Source: Sapria himalayana (lineage: Eukaryota > Streptophyta > Magnoliopsida > Malpighiales > Rafflesiaceae). From it: 64,000 nt of DNA. Position numbers and translations under genes: made by a program. Location of the stretch: the NCBI GenBank assembly GCA_029783825.1, contig JAREIK010002991.1:303001-367000 (forward strand). The letters are read 5' to 3'. Below the pieces are notes generated by a model that worked only from the letters and a program-made list of their open reading frames with translations, was not told the DNA's origin and did no database searches. Positions within the stretch are counted from its first letter, which is position 1; every line of letters begins with the position of its first letter. Below are positions 51,441 to 63,465 of the stretch, piece after piece.

Positions 51441-52954
51441 CCCTAAACCCTAAACCCTAAACCCTAAACTTTAAATCCTAAACCACAAAACCCCAAAGCA
51501 AATCCCAAAACTCCAATCCCCAATCCCCAAAACCCTAATCTTCATACCCCAATCACCAAACCTCAACCCCAAATCATAAATCTCATACCCCACATCCTAT
51601 ACTTCAAACCCCGAACCCCAATCCTCTAACATCAATCTATGATCCCCAAACCCTAAACACCAAACCAGAAACTCTCAATACCAAACCCCAAAACTCTAAA
51701 ACCCCAAACCTCGAACCCTAAAACTCTAAAACCCCAAACCTCGAACTCCAATATCTCAAACCCCAAACCCCAAAATCCCCAAATACCCAAATCTGAAATT
51801 CCAAATCCCAGACCCCAAACCCAAAAACTCCCAAACCCAAACCTCGAACCCAAAAATCACAAACACCAAACCCAAAACCTCAAATCTCATAAACACAATC
51901 TGCAACCCCCCAAACCCCAAACCCCAAAATGTTAATCCTTAAACCCGCAAAAATCCAAACTCCTATTCCAAAACCCTCAAACCCAATCCACAAACCCTAA
52001 TCCCTAATCTGCAATCCCTAATCCCCGAACTTCAAATCTCATACCCCATACCTTAAAACCTTATCCCTTGTATCACACTTCACAGTCGTACGCCAAACCC
52101 AAACCCTAAAACCCTAAACTTCTGAATCTCGAACCTCAAACTCCAAAATCACAAACCCCAAAACATTCAAACCCAAAACCACAAATCTCAAAAACTCAAA
52201 CAACAAAACCCCAACCCCTGAACCCCAAACTCCTGAACCCCGAACCTCGAACCCCAAAATCTAAAACCCCAAAACATTCAAACCCAAAATCCTAAATCTC
52301 AAAATTTGAAACAGCAAAACCCCAACCACCAAAACATCAAACCTTAATCCCCAAACCTCCTACCCCAAACCTCGAACCCCCAAACTCCAATCCTCATAAC
52401 CCTATCCGCATACCCCAAACCCCTAAATCCTAAACCCCAAATCCTTAAATTTCTAACCCCTAAACCCAAAATCCCAACAAAATCCCAAACGCCAAAAATC
52501 CAAAATCAAAAACCCAAAATCCCAAACCCTCAAATCCCAAAACACCAAAACCCTAAAACCCCAAATGTCAAAATCCCAAAACTCCAAAACCTCAAATCAC
52601 AAAACTTCAAACTCCAAAATCCCAAACCCTCAAACCTTCAAACCCCCAAAACCCAATCCTAAATCCCCTATCACCTAACCCCAAACCCCAATCCAATCCC
52701 TAATCCTCGAACCCAATCTACTAGCACCAAATCCCAATCCCCAAATCCTCGAACCCAATCCCCTGACACAAAATCCCAAACCTCAATTCCCAAATGCAAT
52801 CCCAAATCTCCAATCCCCTAACCCCAAATCCGAAACGTCCCCAAACCCCAAAACTCAAAACTTAATCACCAATCTCCAATCTCCTAACCCCAAATCCGAA
52901 ACGTCTCCAAAACCCAAAACTCCAAACCTAATCCCCATTCACCAATCCCAATCA
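51441..52954. repeat. Degenerate CCCTAAA-like array 2
   Basis: It begins with four perfect CCCTAAA units (51441-51468), then degenerates into A/C-rich words. Word order matches array 1 at many points (CTCGAACTCCAATATCTCAA, CCCCAATCCTCTAAC). It is about 1.5 kb long. The perfect units exist only at the LINE junction. Confidence 0.88.
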
Positions 52955-53645
52955 TACAAATCATGCATTTAAATCTTATAGGTGTATGCTAATTTTTAAA
53001 GTCTTGGCCTGTATGCTAATTTTTATGATATTTTTTACTATGTTGTAACATAAACAATAATCTTGATTAGTTAGTGGTTGAAGAACATTTAAATTGGAGC
53101 TTTAAGCTCATATCAATCAACATTGAAAGATCATAGAGGTTCATAGCTTTGTTCCTTTTTTATTTGGAATTTTGTTTTATGATGTATTAACAAGGACATA
53201 AACAACTTGATGGTTATATTCACTCATGATTAAATGGTTGCTAAATTTTTTTATTCAAGGGCAATGGGAAGGCTGTAGTTTAGATAGGTAGATAAGAAAA
53301 ATTTTTAATTATTTATCACAATGATCATGAAATTGTAGAAATTATGTCTTGATTTCTTTGAATGATAATAACAATGTTCATTCATTTAAGATATTAATAT
53401 TCCAAATAAGTGAATCATATTTATCATCAGAAAAAAAAAATTTTATACATGAACTTACTCAATTATGGAACTAACAATTTTTGGATGAGTATTCTTTTTT
53501 ATTGTGGAAAATTAGAAGTACCTTGACATATGCGAGACCTTATCTTTTTTTTTAAAATATCTAGTATGTTGTACTTTATTTTAATTTTTGAAAATGTATG
53601 TATTTCTCATTAACTTTTTATATAATATTAGAGATGTAAAGTATT
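52955..53645. repeat. Unique block U2, duplicate of U1
   Basis: It aligns with 41556-42243 from TCATGCATTTAAATCTTA to GAGATGTAAAGTATT and then departs from it. The departure point corresponds exactly to the 5' end of the large LINE in the other copy. Confidence 0.85.
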
Positions 53646-54830
53646 TTGTTCCACTATTATGTATTATACAACTAAATGTAATTATTTAGTCAGCGGACAT
53701 TATACTTTATTGTTGATGCTATTAGTCTAAAACCTATTTATATTTTTTTAATTAAATTTTTTTTTATTTTTTATCTTTGTTTAGGTTTGATTTTATTTTA
53801 TTTTTTATTATTTATTTTTTTTATCTTAGATATTATGTCTTAATTAAATGGTAAATATTTTAGAAGGCTAAAGGTGGCCTTGAGATTTTTAATTAAAATA
53901 TCCATGCATTGATCTAGAATTTAACACAAATAGATAAATAATTAGACAAATATTAATAAATTCACTTAAAATGAAGTAACAACATTATGAAATAATGTTT
54001 GAATATTATTTGCAAGTGTTCTAACATCAAATGTTGGTTTTTCAAAACTTTGTTGTACATAATGTACACTATTGAGTTAGCCTTTCTTGTTGTAAAGTAA
54101 TTCTTTTTATTGATATATTTTTATTAAAGATTAAATAATTAAAATAATGTTAATTTTTATTAGTCTTCTATCAATAGTTTTTATCATAAATATATAATTA
54201 AATGAACTTTAATTATGTTCACATTCAGATATAGAATAAGACCTAAATTCTTTATTGTAAATCTTAATTAATTGTTCTGAACTATTATTATCAAATTGAA
54301 TCTTTCAATCAGCTTGATTAAATAAAATATATACTTTCTTTTTAATTTTTGTATGTGGTTTAAAAGATACTCAACTTTATACTTTGATGAGAATAATTTT
54401 ATAATCAACTCATAACTTACTAGGAGTATGTGTTTTCTAAGTTATTTCTGGTTGTTGAAAATAAAATAATTTTTTCTTTTTTCCGAAAGTATCTATTTAA
54501 ATATTAGTTTTATTTTATTTCAATCAATAATGAATTTTTCCTTGCAAGTGTGCAAGCCTAGTTTAATCTCTGAATTTAAAAAAATATATATCATATTGAA
54601 AATGACAATTTTAAAAACATGCAACAATATGCAAATGTCAATGCAATTAATATTTTTCCTTTTTAAAATTAATGGTATTGTAAAAAATATCCTTTTGCTA
54701 GAATGTTTTTAAAATCTACTAACTGCAATACTTCAACTAATGATTGTGTAGTTTTATAAGATTAAATAATGCTAGTTGGCAGGTGCCTTTCAACAATATA
54801 TATTTTTTTTATTTTCTTTCTTATCGGTTT
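53646..54830. other. AT-rich non-coding stretch
   Basis: It contains T-rich tracts near 53740-53830. No gene or terminus is recognised. Confidence 0.3.
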
Positions 54831-55199
54831 GTTAGTCTTAGAGGTGTTAAATGGGCGATACTATGCTGATATGATAGATATGGTCTTACCATCATGTAGT
54901 GCTAGGTACTATATGGTATGTATAATGTGCCTTGCTAGCACGACATTACATAATTTAATTAACTTGCCATGGCTCGTTTGGCCTATTGCTCGGCAAATTA
55001 TTGTGGGCATGTTGAGTCATGCAAAGTCATGCTCATATTAAAATATAATAAAATATTAATTTTATACTTACATGTTTAGTTAACATATTATAAAATTTTT
55101 ATTTTATATTCATACAATATAAAAATAATCATAATGAAAATAACAAATCTCAATAATAATATTAATATGATAAATAATATAACATGATATATAATTGGT

Positions 55200-55490
55200 A
55201 AAAATAAAAAAATCAAAAAATCAAAAAATCAAAAAATCAAAAAATCAAAAAATCAAAAAATCAAAAAATCAAAAAATCAAAGAATCAATGAATCAAAGAA
55301 TCAAAGAATCAATGAATCAATGAATCAATGAATCAATGAATCAAAGAATCAAAGAATCAAAGAATCAAATAATCAAATAATCAAAAAATCAAAAAATCAA
55401 AAAATCAAAAAATCAAAAAATCAAAAAATCAAAAAATCAAAGAATCAAAGAATCAAAAAATAAAAAATAAAAAATAAAAAATAAAAAAAT

Positions 55491-55523
<33 letters not shown>

Positions 55524-55530
55524 AAAAAAT
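55200..55530. repeat. (TCAAAAAA)n satellite with block variants
   Basis: About thirty 8-bp units, AATCAAAA-type, are arranged in blocks: plain units, AAGAATC and ATGAATC variants in the middle, plain units again, then TAAAAAA units at the end. Confidence 0.95.
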
Positions 55531-56725
55531 TTATATAAAAAATTACATTCAAAATTGCACAAGTCATTATCATCAATTGATATTTGTAGTACAATAGTGT
55601 GAATGCGAACTATAGATTGTCATCATGTATATGTTTAAAAGTTATTACTAGTGATAGCCTTAATATCCCTTGATCTCTGTCTCATAAGTCATAATATGTC
55701 AGTAACTATTTTGCTTTATCTTGAATGTCTAACTTTAAATTTTTTTAATCTTTATTGCATGCAAATATTTTTATAATATCTAGTTATGGTTTTGATTTTT
55801 TATTTGAAATAATATTAATTGAAATATTATAAGGATTAATAAATTATGTGTCATCTTAGATATTATCAGATGGATTGATATGATTTTTATTAATTTTAGA
55901 TATTTTAATTATTAGTAATATCATATAAAAGGTTGAAGTATTAATTTATGCTTAAGTATCAAGATATTTCATTCCTAATTAATGAATTATTTTATTGTTT
56001 ATTCGTAACTAATTGAAAAGAAAAATTATTATTTTTAATTATGATATTTATGTTCATACCATTGTTATAACTATTATATATAATGTTACAAATGTAAAAT
56101 GTCATTTAATTATTTATGAATAAAATCTTTTGGTTTGTTTATTTGGTTTATGTAAGTAAATATGTATAATAATATATTTTTTATTCAGTTTATCTTCATT
56201 TTAAAATTCATATAGATAACCAAACAATATAAAGATATAATAAACAATAAATATTTTAAATATTTGATTTTTCTTGTAACAACCATGATGGTAAATATGT
56301 GGTATCTTTAAAAATTTTAAATATATTTTTAATGTTGTATATGCACTTAATTGTAATGTAAATAGTGTTAGTGCACAAATAAGTATATATTTGTATTACT
56401 ATAAAAAAATTATATTTAATGTATCAATAATAAATTTGTTATTATAATTATTGACTTATGATTTTATGTGTTGATAGTTAATATATGATTTTAACATGAG
56501 ATAAATATATTCATTTGAAATTTTATCCTTTTAATTTTATTTGACAAGCATAAATTGCTAAATTCTTTTGTCTGCTAATCAATGTAGGATATTTTTAATG
56601 ATTTTTTTTTTCAAAAAGATAAAAATAATATTTTTTTTGCTTGAGTTGTTGGGTTGGTTGCATGATATATATACTCAATATAAAAAATTTTATTGAATAC
56701 ATATTTTTTTAATAGTTATAATAAA

Positions 56726-57489
56726 CAAGGTTTTCAGACCCGGCCCGAGGTATTGGCCCGGGGAGGGGAGGTGGTCAAAGGGTCAAAGGTTCGACCGGGT
56801 CAAACCGGGGTTCAACCGGAGGGATAGACCCGGTCTATATTTAAAATAAAAAATATATTTTTTCTTATATATAAAACTTAATTTTCATTGAGTAATAAAA
56901 TTAAAGAGATACATCTAATACACATTAAAGAGATATATCCAAAACATAATCAAGTTCATACTTCATATAATAATGAAATTAGACAGTTAGCAAGTTACAT
57001 TAGATTAGAATTTGTCATCTCCATTTCGAAGTAGTAAAGATGAATTACTTGAACATCCACTGCAAATATCTCTAGCTCTAAATATATTTACTCCTAAATC
57101 GTTGTCATAAAAATTTTTAAAAAATAACTCATTTAACTTAAAATAAATAAATACATATAACAAAATAAAATAACACGCAAATTTAAAAAAAATTACTTTG
57201 GCGCCAACAATATTGAAAGTCTTAGTAAGCATAAGAATTGAATTATTTTGATTAATAATATTAAAAAAAATCACTAAAATAAAAAGCTGAAAATTTGTGT
57301 AATTTTTTCAAAAACAGTGCCGCATGATCAAAAAAAGAAAAAAAAAACGGACAGGCCAACCGGTGGGTGGCCGATTTTATCCCAATTTTTTGCCTCTCTG
57401 ATTTTTTCGATTCAACCGGACCGGTTCTCGGCTCTGTCCCCGATTTTTCTTGGTGGACCGGCCGGGTCGGTCTGGGTTTCACAACCATG
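56726..57489. mobile_element. Non-autonomous element of a second hAT-like family
   Basis: The 764-bp element has termini CAAGGTTTTCAGACCCGG and, read inward from the right, CATGGTTGTGAAACCCAG. Both flanks carry ATAATAAA (56718-56725 and 57490-57497), a perfect 8-bp duplication of hAT type. The ends are GC-rich (ACCGGGTCAAACCGG, GGTCGGTCTGGG) and the core AT-rich, with no transposase. It sits inside an older hAT copy of the TAGAGGTG family. Confidence 0.88.
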
Positions 57490-57497
57490 ATAATAAA

Positions 57498-58270
57498 CAT
57501 ATTAATGATTACCTCGTTATTAGAAGTATTATTAAAAATTGTTTAAATATTTTATTTTTTAAAAATTTTCATTATATTTTCATTTATTGATGGAGTCAAC
57601 ATAGGGGTAATGAATTCTAGAAAATTTTAAAATTTTTTTATTAAGATTTTATTTTGAATTTATATATTGGGTGGTGAGACATGCAAAAGGTATATTATCA
57701 CGACTAGTTTAAATATTAAACATCATAAATATTATATTATTATATTCTTAAAATTTATTAATTATTATTTTTATTTTTTAACTTATAATAATTTATTATA
57801 TCTTTTTTATTAATTGACATAGGAATCATACAATATGTTTATTGAAAGTAAGTTTGTATTGTATTGACTATTATAGGATTCTTTAAAATTATAATTAGAT
57901 TGGTGATCTGATCAGTTTGATCATATATTTTTTTTTTCAAAGTCATTGTTGTGTATAATGGAGATAGATAAAGTTAAACTTGATTTTTTTTAATATTTTG
58001 TTTTTATTTGAGTTTGCTTGGAATTAAATTAATTATTTTTTGTTGGTATATTGATCGGTATATTTTTTAAGGTGATCAGATCAATATGTACTTCTACATG
58101 TAAATAATTTTTTTTATAATATTTATATTGTATTGATTCTTCTTTGGTATCCTTAGATTTTTTTTTTATTATCTTAAAATGAGTCTATATTATTGAAATA
58201 TTTAATTTTAGGTTTTTAGGCAAATGAGTTTGTGTCAATGCCATTGGTCTAAGAGAATTTTGTTTAGGCT
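57498..58270 (-). pseudogene. hAT transposase remnant (N-terminal half)
   Basis: Read on the minus strand, this matches the family transposase with heavy decay. Plus-strand landmarks are ACATATTAATGATTACCTCG (compare 13927-13946), GGTGGTGAGACATGCAAAAG (compare 14112-14132) and AAAATGAGTCTA (compare 14627-14638). There is no open frame. It sets the orientation of the surrounding old element. Confidence 0.65.
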
Positions 58271-59517
58271 TTAATTTTTTATTTTGATTGTCATTTTTAT
58301 CTAAATTTATATTAAAATCATTATTATTAAATGTATTATTTATTATTTTTTAAATTATATTTAATATTTTATATTACTTAATAACAAAATAAAAAAATAA
58401 TAAAAACATAACCTAAAGAATGTTTTGTTAATTTATTTGAGTAAATTATACACCCCATAATTTCTATCATATTATTACTTTTTATTTTTTTTCATAATTT
58501 TAGTAATCAAAATATGATTAGCTAAGAATTAGGAGAGTAGAGAGAGGAAAATGAAGAGAAAAGAAAGAAAATAAGAGAATATGATAAAATAAAATGGTAG
58601 AATTTTTTATTTTATATTATAATTTTTTCTAGATTAAAGCAATAAATAGTTTTTTATTTATTTTTAATTTATAAATTTTTTAATTTTTTTTAATTTTTAT
58701 GGGCTAAAAATTTAAATCTAACATCCATCAGAATTTTATCGTAGCCATTAGGGATAGATTTGATGGTTATAGATCATCATATACTTAAAATGATTATTTT
58801 TTTTAGTAGGCACTAAAAGTGATAGGCTATGCCTTTTGTTTTCTTTGGTGGGATACATTTTTTGAAATAGTATTGGGCACAATCATAGGCTACACTCTTT
58901 AAATTTTTTTTTGTCGAACCTATTGATCTTCGAGTCCCTGATCTATGACACCATCCCAGTCTTAGATCATGAGTCACGTGCCTTTAGATCTTGCCTACTT
59001 GGTTCGACATGTGGGTAGTGTGTTGCGTGGCATGAGGCATGATTGTCCACTGCCCAACATGAAACGAGATATGCCTAGAGACATCAAACAAGTTATGATG
59101 TGTCGGCATAACCTTTTTGCATGACTTTTGGGGGAGTTGTGCTAGGTCATTCAAGTTGGTTAAGCCTGACCAGTCTAACTTGAGTTAGGATAGGCTAGAA
59201 TGGTTTGTTTTAGCCTAGCTTGAGTTAGAATTAGCTTATCTAGTTTGACCAGCCAGGCAAAAACTAACTCACATCAGCCATCATATTGGGTTGTGTTGTG
59301 TTGTAGGTATCAAACAAGCATTATCACTCTGACATGACCTATTTTTTTCATGCCCATACGAGCTCGTGACATTTTTAATCATGTTTCTTACTGGCATGGC
59401 ATGATCATGATTCAGCCAAAGTTCTTGATTGTGTTGTGGTTAATCATGTCTGACTAATTTGGGCCTTTCCTTTTGTTTCTTTTGCTATTTGGCCCACTTG
59501 ACGCCTCTTGTTAATTC

Positions 59518-60655
59518 ATTTACTATTTGTCTTTTATTTAGAAGTAAACATAGATCATAATGACTGACTTAATTGATAAATACTTTATATAGTTCGAATA
59601 CCTATAAAAAAATATTATGGAAGAAACTCAAATAAGATTCCTTTTTGTGGATGATCTTATCAATGTTGGCATCCATTCATGTTTATATACAAAATTTCAT
59701 ACTTTCCTTGTTTTTAATAAAATATTTGTGTTGAAGTAGCTTTTACTTCTATTTTGTCATTAGATCTATATAATGGGTATCACATGTATTTTAATAAAGA
59801 TATCTCTTTTCCATTAACTTTTCTTCTTGTAGCTTATAAATAATAAATCGGTATTTTAGACTATATTAGATGTATCAATAGACACAAAGAAAATGATCCT
59901 ATGTGAGTTATTAACAAAAAAAATATTTGAATTTCTACCTCTTATATCTTTCCAACTATTTGACAATATAAAAACTTTTCTTTGTGCCCAAGTATTCAAG
60001 CACTTCCTCAATAATATTATTAATAATCTTTTCTTTATCATTCAATATGTATGTGCTACGCTTATTATTTGTATATTTCAAATCACTACCACCAACGGTA
60101 AGTAGTAACTTTGAATATCTTCTAGGACTATTACATATGGAGCAACATCTCTATGAGTTCCTTTTAAATGATTTTTCATCCTTTTAATTCATTTTTATAT
60201 AATTGTTGCCAAAATTTTATTTGACATACTAAAGATACAATTTTTTACTCTTGGGATCTTTCACCTCAATATCATATTTCCATGATACTTTTGATTCTTA
60301 TGACTAATAGAAGTCTCATCTTTTATGAAGTAAATTTTCTTTAATTTTTTATATTATTCAAAATGGGGTGGATTAAGATGAGGCTCCAAGTGCTCATTCA
60401 TGCCGACTAATTAATGAGTCTCATAATCAAAATCATCATGTTGAGGGCCAGTTCGATTCAAGCTCTTTAATCCATCCACTTGGATGAGAACTATCAATTA
60501 ATTGCCTTCTTCACTACTCCAGGTCAGATTTTAAATAATTACAATATTGAATAAAAGCTTTAAATCTCTTATCAGCAATGAGATGTTATACATGTTGAGA
60601 TATTTAATGAGAGTTTTTGAATTTGATATATTTTTCTTGCAGCCTACTTGAATGG
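59518..60655. other. Unassigned non-coding region
   Basis: The base composition is moderately AT-rich with short frames of up to about 70 codons on both strands, none recognisable. It may be an old retroelement piece (the 60360-60530 stretch is less AT-rich). I cannot support a class. Confidence 0.3.
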
Positions 60656-60836
60656 GATGAATTTGGGCATTGGGGTTTGAGGTTTTGAGATTTTGTGATT
60701 TTGGGTACGAAGTTTGATGATTGGTTTTTGGGGATGATGGTTTGGGGATTTGGGGGTTGGGGTTTTAAAGTTTGGGTTTTTAGGATTTGTGGTTTTGGGT
60801 TTAGAAGTTTCGAATTTGAGGTTTATGGGTTTCAGG
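60656..60836. repeat. Degenerate TTTAGGG-like array (distal part of array 3)
   Basis: G/T-only words such as GGGGTTTGAGG, TTTTGGG and GGGGATTTGGGGG appear on the plus strand, the opposite orientation to arrays 1 and 2. It was separated from 61544-62868 by insertion of LINE copy C. Confidence 0.85.
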
Positions 60837-61529
60837 TTTTTTTTTTGGAAAGGCCGATGGTACGGCCTCATTTTATTAATTAAAAAAGAAGTTTTTGTAC
60901 AGAAGACTAAAAGACTGGCCAATTTAGGCCAGCCCGCCAAGTCCTACGCACCCTAAGGGTTCTATGCACGAATACAAATAAAACCACAATTCCTAGCAAC
61001 TGTAAGCATACGAATACAAGTAAAGTCACTTGGAATCTAGGGTTTAAGGAGATGACAAAGTCTTCTGTGGCACTGGATCCCTTCTCCTCGGCCTCTGGTT
61101 GCCTCCGGGAAGTGCCTGCGTGCTAACAATGCAGACAATAATGCATATGATGTGCACATGTGTGACGTGGGGCGTCTCCCTATGCATGCTTATGCAAATG
61201 AATACAAATAAGCCAGAATACAATTAAAGTCCGCAGTCGCATCCCTGGCTCCCTGCCACTTTCCTCTGGCCATCATGGTCTGCAGTCCTCGAATGTCGCC
61301 GTGCTGCCACCTCCTCAAGACCCGAGTATGCGGCTACAAGTTGCACCATACCAAGAGCAACAAAGTATGCATACCACGGTGCTCTTGTGTGGTGTGGTCA
61401 TCCTCATAGTCCAGTACAGTCGGAATACAATCAAATAGGCCAGAATACAAGTAAAGCCACAAAACAGTAAAAGGTGGATCCTTCGCTGCCAGCGATGCCG
61501 TGACTCCTGGGGTCCATCTGCCTATCTCG
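60837..61529 (-). mobile_element. 5'-truncated LINE copy C with target duplication
   Basis: On the minus strand this is the conserved LINE tail (reverse complement of AGGCCAGCCCGCCAAGTCCT, near 60920), two to three 3'UTR units with CACACGTGTG and CAGAATAC words, and a poly(A) seen as the T run 60837-60848. The sequence TGGGTTTCAGGTTT occurs on both sides (60826-60839 and 61530-61543), an 11-14-bp target duplication (overlap with the T run makes the length ambiguous). The copy is about 0.69 kb, 3'UTR only. Confidence 0.92.
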
Positions 61530-61543
61530 TGGGTTTCAGGTTT

Positions 61544-62868
61544 GGTTTATGGGGTTAGGGGATTAGGGTTTGGGGTTTTTGCAGTTAGGAGATTGATTTT
61601 CTAGGATTGGGGTTTGGCGATTGGGGATAGGGGTTTGAGGTATGGGGTTTGAGGTATGGGGTTTGGGGTTCGTGGTTTGGGGTACGGGGATTGGGGTTCG
61701 AAGATTGGGAATTGGGGATTGGAAACTGGGGTTTTGGGGTTTGGTGATTGACATTTTGGAAATTTGGGAGTTTAAGGGATTGAGATTTTAGAGTTTGGAA
61801 TTTTGGATTCTTGGGGTTTTGGGGCTTTGGGTTTTTCAGGTTTGGGATTTTGTCTGGGTTTTGGGTTTAGGGGTTTATGTAATGAGGATTGGGTTATGAG
61901 GAATGAGATTTTGTGTTAAGTATTTGCAGTTCATGAATTGGGATTCAGAGATTTGAGATTGGGGTTTTGGGGTATGAGATTTAAGGTTTGTGGTTTGGAG
62001 ATTAGAGTTTTGGGATTGAAATTTGGTATATTGGGGGTTAGGGTTTGGGGATTGGGATTTTGTGTTTTTGGGGATGGGGTCTTGAGGTTTAGATTTTTGA
62101 GATTTGGGATTTTGAGTTTGAGTGTTTTAAGGTTTGGGGTTTGAGATTTTTGGGTTTAAGGTTCAAATATTAGGGGTTTGAGATTTAGAGATTTGGTATA
62201 TGGGGTATGGGGTATAGGGTTTAGGGTATGAGGTTTGAAGTTTTTATTGATTGAAGTATGGGGTTTGGGGTTTAGGTTTCGTGGATCGAGGTTCTGGAAT
62301 TAGGGATTGGGGTTTGTGGTTTGGGGTTTATAGTTTGGGATTTTGGAAATTGGGGTTTGGGGTTTTATGGGTTTGAGAGTTCATGGATTGGGATTATTAA
62401 GTTTGGAGTTTTGTGGTTTTATGGTTTTGAGGTTTGGGGTTGTGATGTTTGGGGTATGAGATTTGAGATTTTGAGTTTGTGTTTTTTGATTTTGGGGTTC
62501 TAGGTTTGGGATTTTGGGATTTTGGGATTTTGGGGTTTTGGGGTTTGATGTTTGTGGTTTGGGGTTTTGGTTTCAGGGATCAGGGATTGGTGTTTGGGGA
62601 TTTGGGTTCAGGATTCATGGATCGGGGTTTAAGGTAAGAGATTTGGGGTATATGGTTTGGGGTTTGGTGTCGGGGTTTGGTGATTAGGGTTGAGAAATTG
62701 GGTTTGGGGATTGGGGCATAGGGATTGGGGTTTTGGGGATTGGGGTTTTGAGGATTGGGGATTGGGGAATGTGGATTGGGGTATGAGGATTGGGTTTTTG
62801 TGGTTTTGATGTTCATGAGTTTTAGGGTTCAGGGTTCTGGGTTTAGGTTTCGGGGTTTAGGATTTAAA
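61544..62868. repeat. Degenerate TTTAGGG-like array 3
   Basis: A 1.3-kb G/T-rich plus-strand array has words GGGGTTTGGGG, TTTAGGG, GGGATTGGGG and GGGGTATGGGG. Together with the distal part it makes about 1.5 kb, like arrays 1 and 2. The Trp/Gly/Phe-rich plus frames and Pro/Asn-rich minus frames in it are composition artefacts. Confidence 0.88.
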
Positions 62869-63465
62869 TTTTTTTTTTTGAAAAAATACTTTATTTATAA
62901 TTAAGACGCACAACATACAAGCGACTGAAAAATCGGTCGATTTAGCACAGCCAGCCAAATCATACACACCCTAATGGTTATATGCATAAAATACATAAAA
63001 AATTACAATGCTTAATAATTCTAAGCATATGAATACAAATAAAATTATTTGGCATTCTCGGACTTCAAAGATGACGTTGAATCTTTACGCACACTGCGTC
63101 CTTTCCATTCAGCTTCTTCTAAGCCTTTTGGAGGAACCTGCATGCTATACCATGGAAACACAATGCAAATATAAGATTATGCATGTGTGTGGCATGCAGC
63201 ATTAAGCGTCTGCCTATGTCGTTGCTATGCAGTGAAATACATGTAAAACTAAATACACATAAATCAACAAGTTCATATCTACGACACTTTGTCAATTCCT
63301 TCTCACCTCTTGATTCCACTTTCTTTTGCTCCAATGATCCTCAAAAGAGTATCTGTTAGGATATAATATTTCCTCCTCGAGCTCCAAGAAGTGATTGCAT
63401 GTTGCACCGACAAAATACCAAAAAATATGCATGCATCGGTGTGCAAGTGTGATGTGTTCTATCTC
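62869..63465 (-). mobile_element. LINE 3' end, copy D
   Basis: The T run 62869-62879 on the plus strand is the poly(A). Next to it is the conserved tail (CGGTCGATTTAGCACAGCCA, reverse of the GGCTAAATCNG motif of copies A-C) and 3'UTR-like units with GCATGCTATACC, GTGTGTGGCATGCAGC and ATGCATCGGTGTGCAAGTG. It is closest to copy A in divergence. The 5' limit is uncertain and no ORF is seen. Confidence 0.75.

Larger units (their letters stand above)
54839..59509 (-). mobile_element. Old hAT transposon, expanded and containing a nested element
   Basis: The left terminus TAGAGGTGTTAAATGGGCG is at 54839. The right terminus ACTTGACGCCTCTT ends at 59509. Flanks GTTAGTCT and GTTAATTC match at 5 of 8. 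Internal GC-richer subterminal patches with GGCATG and CTAGCCT words lie at 54850-55040 and 58900-59500. A minus-strand transposase remnant lies between. Removing the nested 764-bp element leaves about 3.9 kb, close to the 3.6-kb intact relative. Pairing of these two ends is inference. Confidence 0.55.

Noticed and set aside
60644..62816. Pro/Asn-rich and Gly/Phe/Trp-rich frames
   Set aside because: They are translations of the degenerate telomere-like arrays.
40198..62868. Relic of an end-to-end chromosome fusion
   Set aside because: A fusion would read TTTAGGG then CCCTAAA along the plus strand. Here CCCTAAA comes first and TTTAGGG second, 7 kb apart, so simple fusion does not fit.
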